NCBI GenBank assembly: GCA_934489735.1
Contig: CAKSSR010000036.1
Span: 1-16,754 of the forward strand
Length of the DNA stretch: 16,754 nt
Source: an uncultured Eubacteriales bacterium
GTDB taxonomy: Bacteria > Bacillota > Clostridia > Oscillospirales > Acutalibacteraceae
Direction: 5' to 3'
The notes beneath the pieces are model-generated. The model ran no database searches. It worked only from the letters and a program-made list of their open reading frames with translations, and was not told the DNA's origin. Position numbers and translations under genes: made by a program. Below are positions 7,287 to 13,817 of this stretch, piece after piece (the first letter of the stretch is position 1; the number at the start of each line of letters is the position of its first letter).

Positions 7287-8664
7287 CTCCTTTTTCTATT
7301 TTCATACCTATTATAGACAAATACTTATTTGCCTCTTCCTCACATCCAGCATTTAATATTTTTTTCTCATAATCGTCACCAAGTTCTTCTTCTAATAATT
7401 CTTCCATTGTTTCACATAACTTTTCATTTATATTTACATCTTCCCCTATTAAATCATTAATTTCTAAATCTCCACATATACAACTATCAAAAATTACTCT
7501 CTTTAGTCTTGAATCTTCTATAGCTAACCCTCTCAATTTCTCTTTTACTTCATTTTTTAAACTTCTTGAATCATTTTTTTCTTTTTCATCAGTTGTATAT
7601 TCCAGTTTCTTGCCAAACAAATTCCCCCCTATTTCAGCTTTTTTAATTTCTTCTTTAAATCTAGACATCAATTTAATTCTAACATCTTTTATAGTCTTTT
7701 CCCTATCGGCCTTCCTCCTAAAACTAAATATTCCTTTTTTATCAATTTTAATTCCTTTAAAAAGTTCGTCTTTATTACAAATAAACGTTTCATTAAAGCA
7801 ATCATTAAATCCCGGAACCAATTTCACTTTTTTACCTTCTTTAAATACTATTTTCTTGTCTGCTGTCCTTAATGTGTTAAACATTTCATACAATATTCCA
7901 GTTTTATTTGTAAATATTGTATTAACTATTTCATCAACATTAGTCTCTTTAGAATCAGCTCCCTTGGAATCATCCTTACCAGTTGCTTTCTTCTCGCCCT
8001 TAGAAGCTGAAGCATCGCTACTTGCAGCAGTAGAATCATTACTAGAACTTATTTTTTGGCCACCAATTGATATTTCAGTACAACTATCCTCCCAAATTTT
8101 AAAACCTTTAATAGTTTCAGATTGTACATTACATTTGACCTTTGATTTAATAAAGTACTCTAGGTGATCAAGATTGTTAGGTTTCCCTTTAATTATTAAC
8201 TCCTTATTATCAAGATCATTGAATTTAAAAATCATTTTCTTAATTTTCTTACCGAAATCATCTACAGTTTCTGAAGCTTTGTAAATATTTTTAAGTAATT
8301 CCTTAAATTCAGTTACTCCATCTTTTTCAGTTACTTCTTTTACATATTCATATGAATCATTTAGAATATCATCTTCTATCCCCAAATGTTCTCCAATATG
8401 TCCTTTTATTTCTTCTAAATTACTTTCTATTCCTGCCCTATTATCATATACCATTTGAAGATTAAAATCTAAATTCCCACAGTTAATTTCCTCTGTATAC
8501 TTCTTAAATTCGATATCAAGTTCCTCTGCATCAACATTAATAAACTTAACAACTCCTGCCCCATCATCGTCATATTCTAAAGTAAAGTCACTTCCCTCTT
8601 TTCGATTTCTTAAATAATACATTATGGTGAGTAGAATATTAAATTTTTCAGCACTCAAACTCAT
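7279..8664 (-). CDS. Two-part protein of unknown function (461 aa), first gene of an orphan operon
   Basis: The start at 8664 (MSLSAEKF) is set by AGGGGTGAT 7 bases upstream; a longer frame from 8703 would start at the predicted transcription start. Two regions can be seen: an N-terminal acidic alpha/beta part (about 1-205), a low-complexity Ser/Ala/Asp/Lys linker (about 206-240, SSSNDSTAASSDASASKG and onward), and a Lys/Glu-rich C-terminal part (about 241-461) that includes ICNKDELFKGIKIDKKG. No catalytic motif, signal peptide or membrane segment is visible, so the family is unrecognised. The linker suggests two separately folded domains. It overlaps the next gene by 8 bases (ATGAGTAA) and is preceded by a control region with a (TA)10 tract and two perfect inverted repeats, which suggests switched or regulated expression. 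Confidence 0.8.
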   Translation of the reverse strand: MSLSAEKFNILLTIMYYLRNRKEGSDFTLEYDDDGAGVVKFINVDAEELDIEFKKYTEEINCGNLDFNLQMVYDNRAGIESNLEEIKGHIGEHLGIEDDILNDSYEYVKEVTEKDGVTEFKELLKNIYKASETVDDFGKKIKKMIFKFNDLDNKELIIKGKPNNLDHLEYFIKSKVKCNVQSETIKGFKIWEDSCTEISIGGQKISSSNDSTAASSDASASKGEKKATGKDDSKGADSKETNVDEIVNTIFTNKTGILYEMFNTLRTADKKIVFKEGKKVKLVPGFNDCFNETFICNKDELFKGIKIDKKGIFSFRRKADREKTIKDVRIKLMSRFKEEIKKAEIGGNLFGKKLEYTTDEKEKNDSRSLKNEVKEKLRGLAIEDSRLKRVIFDSCICGDLEINDLIGEDVNINEKLCETMEELLEEELGDDYEKKILNAGCEEEANKYLSIIGMKIEKGDE

Positions 8665-8690
8665 AAATAAATCACCCCTAAATTTTAGTC

Positions 8691-8708
8691 TTATCTTATA
8701 CAAGATAA
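8691..8708. promoter_or_regulatory. Perfect inverted repeat in the leader of the 461 aa gene
   Basis: TTATCTT (8691-8697) is followed by ATAC and then AAGATAA (8702-8708), an exact 7-base inverted repeat. It lies between the likely -10 and the ribosome binding site of the minus-strand operon, so it could be an operator or an mRNA leader hairpin. Confidence 0.45.
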
Positions 8709-8720
8709 CAAATTTATTTT

Positions 8721-8749
8721 ACCATATATATATATATATATATAGTCAA
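8721..8749 (-). promoter_or_regulatory. Promoter-like region of the orphan operon, containing a (TA)10 spacer
   Basis: On the minus strand, TTGACT (8749-8744) is followed by exactly ten AT units and then GGTAAAAT. With a 17-base spacer the -10 would be TATGGT (4 of 6 matches). The better TAAAAT (8721-8716) lies 22 bases from the -35, too far for good use unless two or three units are lost. The layout suggests that the repeat number sets promoter strength. Confidence 0.5.
8724..8743. repeat. (TA)10 dinucleotide tract, divergent control region
   Basis: Twenty bases of uninterrupted alternating A and T, between CC and GTCAAG. It sits in the spacer of the minus-strand promoter-like region and about 150 bases before the first LRR gene. 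A second tract of the same length lies in the promoter of the third LRR gene. Confidence 0.9.
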
Positions 8750-8752
8750 GTT

Positions 8753-8765
8753 ATCTAAGTTAGAT
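8753..8765. promoter_or_regulatory. Perfect palindrome next to the -35 of the orphan operon
   Basis: ATCTAA (8753-8758), one G, TTAGAT (8760-8765). It is a 13-base exact inverted repeat located just upstream of the minus-strand -35 and about 60 bases upstream of the plus-strand promoter of the first LRR gene. A repressor or activator could bind here, but no regulator gene is visible in the window. Confidence 0.4.
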
Positions 8766-8822
8766 TTTTCCCGTTGTTTTTTATGCATTTTAGATGAATT
8801 TATAAAACTTACTCACTTGTAC

Positions 8823-8851
8823 TTTACTTCTTTTTAAAAATATGTTATAAT
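8823..8851 (+). promoter_or_regulatory. Promoter of the first LRR gene, extended -10
   Basis: TTTACT (8823-8828), a 17-base spacer and TATAAT (8846-8851), preceded by TG at 8843-8844 (extended -10). The -10 ends 45 bases before the ATG. Confidence 0.65.
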
Positions 8852-8896
8852 TTTAATGTCAAGTTTTAAAATTATTATAAAAAGGGATGATGAAAG

Positions 8897-10327
8897 ATGA
8901 GTATACTAAACAAACTAACTAACTATTTCTCAGGAAATATTGACAAAGCCAAGGCTGACGAACTAGCGACTAAGAGTTCGGCAGTAAAAATTGATGAAGG
9001 ATGGAAAGGAAGCATACAAACTGGAGCATTCGAAGGGAATAGTAACCTAGTATCAATAAATACTAAAGACATAACAGTCATAGAGGATGAAGCGTTTAAA
9101 AATTGCAGTCAATTAGAGATACTAAGTATGCCAAACATCGAGCAAATAGGAGAGAATGCATTTGAAAATTGTACAAACTTATGCAAAGTAAGTACAAAAG
9201 ATGAAAACACAGCTGAAACAGTCATACAAAAGTTAAGGGAATGTGGGCTCAAGCAAAAGATTGAACTATATATTGAAGAGCAATTAATAATATCAATAAA
9301 AGACGATTGTGCCTATTTACCGAAGGACAGGATTTACAAACTAGTAGCAGGCAATGAATTTACAGTACCGAATTATTATTTTACAGGTGACTTAAAGAAT
9401 GTTATCATCTCCGGGGCGTTCAAAGACATGAGCAAATTAACAAAACTAGACACGAATGCGACGGTAATCGTAGAGGACTATGCATTTAAAAACTGTAGCA
9501 ATCTCAAAGAGATATACTTATTAAACGTTAAGGAAATAGGTGATGAAGTATTCAAAGGATGTACAAATCTTAAATATGTAAATGTTAGCGAAGACATGGT
9601 AAGCAAAATCAAAGAATCATTACAAAAAGCATACTTACGTCAACAAGTATATATACGCGTCAACGACATAATTGTAGACTGGCTGCATAATGAATTAAGC
9701 GACTTTATAATTTGTAGAGACAGTGAAGACTTTGATCACGAGTTAATAGAAATTCCTAATTACTATACAAAAATTAATGACGACTTGTTTTCAGAGATGC
9801 ATATGACTGAAATAAATACGAATAAAGTGACTATCATAGGCAATAACGTACTGAAATATTGTAGCAAATTAGAAAATGTATATTTACCGAACGTAGAGAA
9901 AATAGGAGATAATTTCTGCATAGGTTGTCCGAAGCTAAAGAAAATAACAGTCAAAGATGAACCGATAGCAAAAGCAATCTATAGTATGATAAGCCAATAT
10001 ATAAACATAGAGCACGACATTGACATATACATAGAAGGCGGAAACGAGCCTATTTTAGGAATAAAGAAGAAAATGATAATCGATGAATTTGTACCTAGCA
10101 ATGAGAAAGCTTTACTAATTTTCAATACAGTATGTTCGAAATTAGATATTGATCAAAACGAAGTGAAAAAATTTGCAAAGACAATTGAAAATGTTGAACC
10201 AGATTCTTTATCAATAAAGACTATTATGTCGACTTTTAAGCTTCTATTTGCGAGTGTCAGCCTAAATAAAAGCGAAGAAGAGATCAAATTGATGATAGCG
10301 GAAGCCTTATCAGAGATCGACGGATAA
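8897..10327 (+). CDS. BspA-like leucine-rich repeat protein 1 (long form, 476 aa)
   Basis: The protein is built of three similar super-modules, about 43-135, 157-263 and 286-390. Each has two or three BspA-type (LRR_5) repeats of the form AFKNCSxLxxLxMPNIExIGExxF, then a conserved cap of about 40 residues with the pattern VKDE.MA..I...L....Q.IDIYI...I.I. A helical C-terminal domain (391-476, ending KLMIAEALSEIDG) is shared only with LRR protein 3. Residues 1-40 (SGNIDKAKADELA...) are a family-wide N-terminal segment. There is no signal peptide, sorting signal or membrane segment, unlike the secreted BspA proteins, so it is predicted to be cytoplasmic. LRRs bind proteins; the partner is unknown. 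AAGGG precedes the ATG. It is first of four paralogues in one orientation and has its own promoter and terminator. Confidence 0.88.
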   Translation: MSILNKLTNYFSGNIDKAKADELATKSSAVKIDEGWKGSIQTGAFEGNSNLVSINTKDITVIEDEAFKNCSQLEILSMPNIEQIGENAFENCTNLCKVSTKDENTAETVIQKLRECGLKQKIELYIEEQLIISIKDDCAYLPKDRIYKLVAGNEFTVPNYYFTGDLKNVIISGAFKDMSKLTKLDTNATVIVEDYAFKNCSNLKEIYLLNVKEIGDEVFKGCTNLKYVNVSEDMVSKIKESLQKAYLRQQVYIRVNDIIVDWLHNELSDFIICRDSEDFDHELIEIPNYYTKINDDLFSEMHMTEINTNKVTIIGNNVLKYCSKLENVYLPNVEKIGDNFCIGCPKLKKITVKDEPIAKAIYSMISQYINIEHDIDIYIEGGNEPILGIKKKMIIDEFVPSNEKALLIFNTVCSKLDIDQNEVKKFAKTIENVEPDSLSIKTIMSTFKLLFASVSLNKSEEEIKLMIAEALSEIDG

Positions 10328-10337
10328 TAGGAATAAA

Positions 10338-10374
10338 GCCTAGGTTAAATAGATAACTTAGGCTAAGATTTTTT
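10338..10374 (+). terminator. Terminator after LRR gene 1
   Basis: GCCTAGGTTA (10338-10347) pairs over all 10 positions (one G-T) with TAACTTAGGC (10354-10363), followed by TAAGATTTTTT. The sequence is related to the terminator at 13654-13695. Confidence 0.8.
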
Positions 10375-10405
10375 ATATAAAATACAAAAAAAGGGATGAT
10401 AAAAG

Positions 10406-11620
10406 ATGAATGTACTAAACAACATAACTGACTACTATTCAGGAAATGTTAACAAAGATAAAGCAAGTTCATTAGCAACTGCGAGTTCAGAAGTAATTAT
10501 AGAGGACAACTGGAAAGGAAGTATAAAAGCCTACGCTTTTGAAGGAAATACTAACCTAGTATCACTAAATACCAATGAAATAACAGTCATAGAAGATGGA
10601 GCACTTAAAGATTGCACACGTTTAAACACGCTCATCATGCCAAACATTGAGAAAATAGGAAACGGAGTATTTGAAAATTGTATAAATTTACTTAAAGTGG
10701 ACGTAAAAGATGAAGAAATGGCTGAGATAATCATAAAAAAATTAATAGAAGACGGACCCAAGCAAAGGATTGATATACATATTAAAGGAGAATTTATAAT
10801 ATCGACTCAAAAGAATCATGTATGTCTATTTGGCGACAAAATGTCAAAGTTAATAACAGGTAATGAATTCACAGTACCGACTTATTATATAACAAGGGGA
10901 TTAGAGAGCGCCATTCCAACAGGAGCATTTGAAGACCCAAACGGAATAAAAAAACTAGACGTCAACACGGCCACGGTAGTAGAGGACTACGCATTTACAG
11001 GCTGTCAATTAATGAAAAAGATATATTTATTAAACCTAAAAGAGATAGGGACCAAGGCATTTGCAGGGTGCGGCTATCTAAGTGACGTATATGTCAATGG
11101 GGGAATAGTAGGAGAAGTTAAAGAAGCATTAGCAAATTCAGGATTACCTCAGCAGGTATTTATACACGTCGATGGTGAAATAGTAGATTATTTATATACA
11201 AGATTAACCGATATGATAATTGCAACAAGTACTGATATTGCTTTTGCACGCACAGAGACAGCAATTCCAGACATTTATACAGAAATTGCCGATGAAGCAT
11301 TCTTCTGCATGGGGACAATCAAATTAAATACTAACAATGTGACTGTCATAGGGAGAGACGTATTTAGAGGATGCTGGAAATTGGAAGAACTATATCTACC
11401 AAAAGTAGAGACAATAGGAGAAGACTTCTGTCATGGCTGTAGAAGCTTAAGGAAAATAGTAGTCAAAAACGAACAGTTGGCAATTACGATTTATAGAATG
11501 CTCATGGAATACGTAGCTATACTTACGGATATTGATATATTTATCGGAAATGACGACCAACCATTTTGCACAATAAAGAATTCTGTAGAAAGGATAGCCA
11601 ACGAGTCGGCACAAAATTGA
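10406..11620 (+). CDS. BspA-like leucine-rich repeat protein 2 (short form, 404 aa)
   Basis: A close paralogue of LRR protein 1 with the same N-terminal segment (NKDKASSLATASSEV) and the same three LRR-plus-cap super-modules, for example AFEGNTNLVSLNTNEITVIE, then the IDIHIKGEFIIS cap, and near the end YLPKVETIGEDFCHGC with the DIDIFIGNDD cap. It stops about 15 residues after the third cap and so lacks the C-terminal helical domain of proteins 1 and 3. The last residues (IANESAQN) are unrelated to that domain and no homology continues past the stop, so this looks like a natural short form rather than a recent truncation. No secretion signal. The gene lies 78 bases after gene 1, behind its terminator; no convincing separate promoter is seen, so read-through or a weak promoter near TATAAA (10376-10381) must serve it. 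Confidence 0.87.
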   Translation: MNVLNNITDYYSGNVNKDKASSLATASSEVIIEDNWKGSIKAYAFEGNTNLVSLNTNEITVIEDGALKDCTRLNTLIMPNIEKIGNGVFENCINLLKVDVKDEEMAEIIIKKLIEDGPKQRIDIHIKGEFIISTQKNHVCLFGDKMSKLITGNEFTVPTYYITRGLESAIPTGAFEDPNGIKKLDVNTATVVEDYAFTGCQLMKKIYLLNLKEIGTKAFAGCGYLSDVYVNGGIVGEVKEALANSGLPQQVFIHVDGEIVDYLYTRLTDMIIATSTDIAFARTETAIPDIYTEIADEAFFCMGTIKLNTNNVTVIGRDVFRGCWKLEELYLPKVETIGEDFCHGCRSLRKIVVKNEQLAITIYRMLMEYVAILTDIDIFIGNDDQPFCTIKNSVERIANESAQN

Positions 11621-11684
11621 TAATAATAGATAGCTTAGTCATAAGAAAATTCAGAGCATCCTATAGTTTTTAACTAAAAAACAC

Positions 11685-11713
11685 TTGACATTATATATAT
11701 ATATATATATAAT
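11685..11713 (+). promoter_or_regulatory. Consensus promoter of LRR gene 3 with a (TA)n spacer
   Basis: TTGACA (11685-11690), a spacer of exactly 17 bases, then TATAAT (11708-11713): a 12 of 12 match. The (TA)10 tract runs through most of the spacer and into the -10, so each gain or loss of a unit moves the spacing by 2. The homologous site before LRR gene 4 has a degenerate spacer. Confidence 0.8.
11692..11711. repeat. (TA)10 dinucleotide tract inside the LRR gene 3 promoter
   Basis: Twenty bases of perfect TA repeat, extended at both ends by AT-rich sequence (TT before, ATATT after). It has the same repeat number as the tract at 8724-8743. Confidence 0.92.
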
Positions 11714-11783
11714 ATTACATAGAGCCGTAAATATATTAGATGAACGGTTCAGAAATTTTTAAATAAAGGAAGGATGATTAAAA

Positions 11784-13541
11784 ATGAATATGCTAAACAA
11801 TGCAAGTGATTACATATCAGGAAATATTAACAAAGACAAGGCAAAAGATTTAGCAGCTGCAAGTGCAGAAGTAACTATCGAAGACAACTGGAAAGGAGAC
11901 ATAAAGGCAGGAGCTTTTGAAGGACTGAAAAACCCTGTATCAATAAATACTAATGATATAACAGGCATAGAAAACGAAGCATTTAAAGGCTGTGAACGTC
12001 TGGAGACACTTATTATGCCAAATATTGAACGGGTTGGAGAAAACGTATTTGAAGGTTGTTCCAGCCTACATAAAGTAGATGTAAAAGACGAGAACATGGC
12101 TAGAATAGTCATAGAAAAAATAAAGGCATGTAACCTTATACAGAGAATTGATATATATATTGCAGGAGAATTTAAGATATCTATAAAAAATAACTGCGAA
12201 TATCTATTCAGTGATAAAGTTCGGGAACTAATGAAAGATTATGATACACTTTTGGTACCGCACTATGACTTCACCGGAATGGAAGAAAACGTTATACCGG
12301 CTGAAGCATTTAAAAGCGTACCTTGGCTACATTCACTAGATATTAGTGCAGCAACAATTATAGAAGATGATGCATTTAAAAATTGTGGTGTTTGGTTACA
12401 TCGTATCAACGTAAAGGATGAAGATATGGCTGGAATAGTTATAAAAAAATTAGCACAGAATAAAGAATTTGATATATATATTGATGGAAGATATAAAATA
12501 ACTATACAAAATAATCAAGAATATTTATCCTGGAATATGATTCCGAATCTAATAAGAGGTGATACGCTTTTAGTACCACACTACGAATTCACTGAATTAA
12601 CAGAAAATATTATCCCAGAAGGAGGAATTAATGGCCTAAAAGAGGGGATAACAAAAATAGATGCTAATGCGACAACAATTGTAGAAAACAGGGCATTTCG
12701 TTGCAGCAAAGTCAAAGAAATATTTTTATCAAATGTGAGAGAAATAGGAAATGAAGCATTCAGGGGATGTAGAAGTCTTCGTAATGTACATGTGAATGAT
12801 AGTATGGTTTCTAGAGTTAAAGCAGTATTAAAGGAATCCGGCTTGTCCCAACAAGTATATATATATTCTAATGGCGCAATCGTAGGTTATTTGCATAACA
12901 AATTGAGTAAAGCTATAATAGAAGAAGAAAAAACAAGGGATGAACATTGGATAATTGACGATAATATGGAAATTCCAGAGTGTTATACAGAAATTGATAA
13001 CAGTACATTTAAAGGTTTAAACATAACTAGTATAAATACCAATAAAGTAACTACCATAGGGTATGATGTACTTACGCACTGTGATAATTTAAAAGAATTA
13101 TATCTACCAAATGTAGAGAAAATAAGTTGGGATTTCTGTCGTTCTTGTCCCAAAATAGAAAAAGTAACAGTCAAGGACGAACCGATGGCACATGTAATTA
13201 AAGAGAGATTTAGTGAAGATTATAAGCTTGTAGATGCTGATATTAATATATATGTAGAAGGTAAAGATGAACCATTCATAGAAATGAAAAAAGGCCCTTC
13301 GATTCATGGAAATAAATTTATATCAATTATCAAGAAAATGTACTCAAACTTAGATATTGATCAAAGATGTATAAATGTAGGTTTAAATATTGCAATGAGC
13401 GAATATACTGATCCAGATAATGTGCCATTTAATGCACTCACACTTGTCGCTAGAGAAATAGCTCAAATGTCTCACCAAACTCTTACAGACTCAGAAATCA
13501 AATCAATGATTGATAAGGCTATATCTGAAATAGACAACTAA
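11784..13541 (+). CDS. BspA-like leucine-rich repeat protein 3 (long form with internal duplication, 585 aa)
   Basis: Same family plan as LRR protein 1 but about 110 residues longer, because a super-module is duplicated in tandem. The cap HKVDVKDENMARIVI at residue 96 recurs as HRINVKDEDMAGIVI at residue 206, and VPHYDFTG (158) recurs as VPHYEFTE (264). The first copy has lost one LRR, since AFKNCG runs straight into VWLHRINV. Two normal modules follow, with YLPNVEKISWDFCRSC near the end, then the helical C-terminal domain (about 503-585, ending SMIDKAISEIDN) shared with protein 1. No signal peptide or membrane segment. AAGGAAGG precedes the ATG. It is transcribed from a perfect promoter whose spacer is a (TA)10 tract, so expression may be phase variable. 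Confidence 0.87.
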   Translation: MNMLNNASDYISGNINKDKAKDLAAASAEVTIEDNWKGDIKAGAFEGLKNPVSINTNDITGIENEAFKGCERLETLIMPNIERVGENVFEGCSSLHKVDVKDENMARIVIEKIKACNLIQRIDIYIAGEFKISIKNNCEYLFSDKVRELMKDYDTLLVPHYDFTGMEENVIPAEAFKSVPWLHSLDISAATIIEDDAFKNCGVWLHRINVKDEDMAGIVIKKLAQNKEFDIYIDGRYKITIQNNQEYLSWNMIPNLIRGDTLLVPHYEFTELTENIIPEGGINGLKEGITKIDANATTIVENRAFRCSKVKEIFLSNVREIGNEAFRGCRSLRNVHVNDSMVSRVKAVLKESGLSQQVYIYSNGAIVGYLHNKLSKAIIEEEKTRDEHWIIDDNMEIPECYTEIDNSTFKGLNITSINTNKVTTIGYDVLTHCDNLKELYLPNVEKISWDFCRSCPKIEKVTVKDEPMAHVIKERFSEDYKLVDADINIYVEGKDEPFIEMKKGPSIHGNKFISIIKKMYSNLDIDQRCINVGLNIAMSEYTDPDNVPFNALTLVAREIAQMSHQTLTDSEIKSMIDKAISEIDN

Positions 13542-13546
13542 AAGCC

Positions 13547-13577
13547 AACCGAATAGAGGCATTGGTTAAGTCTTTTT
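13547..13577 (+). terminator. First terminator after LRR gene 3
   Basis: AACC-G-AAT (13547-13554) pairs with ATTGGTT (13561-13567), with one bulged G and a 6-base loop, followed by TTTTT at 13573-13577. It begins 6 bases after the stop codon. Moderate strength. Confidence 0.55.
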
Positions 13578-13653
13578 ATTATACAAACTGAAAGCAATTG
13601 ACAAAGCAATAGCAATAATTAAAAAAAAGTTAATCTCATTTTAAGAAATGGCA

Positions 13654-13695
13654 AGCTCAGGTCAGCAAACAGTTGACTTGGGCTGAGATTTTTTT
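13654..13695 (+). terminator. Second, strong terminator after LRR gene 3
   Basis: An 11-base stem (13654-13664 with 13674-13684, two G-T pairs) and a 9-base loop, followed by GAGATTTTTTT. The sequence and layout resemble the terminator after LRR gene 1, including the GCTGAGATTTTTT / GCTAAGATTTTTT end. The 77 bases between the two terminators (13578-13653) hold no clear gene or promoter. Confidence 0.8.
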
Positions 13696-13747
13696 ATCCA
13701 AGTTCACGAAAATTTGAAAATAATTATAGTATTTGACTAAAAAGCGC

Positions 13748-13776
13748 TTGAAATATATTATATAATTTTGTATAAT
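13748..13776 (+). promoter_or_regulatory. Promoter of LRR gene 4
   Basis: TTGAAA (13748-13753), 17 bases, TATAAT (13771-13776). The preceding ACTAAAAAGCGCTTGA aligns with ACTAAAAAACACTTGA before LRR gene 3, so the two promoters are homologous, but here the spacer is an interrupted AT sequence. An overlapping alternative is TTGACT (13733-13738), 17 bases, TATTAT (13756-13761). Confidence 0.72.
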
Positions 13777-13817
13777 ATAATAGATAACAATAAGTATAAA
13801 AGGAAGGATGATTAAAA

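Noticed and set aside
7610..8167. Long plus-strand reading frame (185 codons) opposite the 461 aa gene
   Set aside because: It is antisense to a well-supported gene with proper start signals, has a composition (Leu/Ser/Phe rich) typical of the shadow of a Lys/Glu-rich gene, and has no ribosome binding site.
13598..13626. TTGACA at 13598-13603 as a promoter of a small RNA
   Set aside because: At 16-18 bases downstream there is only an A run, no acceptable -10.
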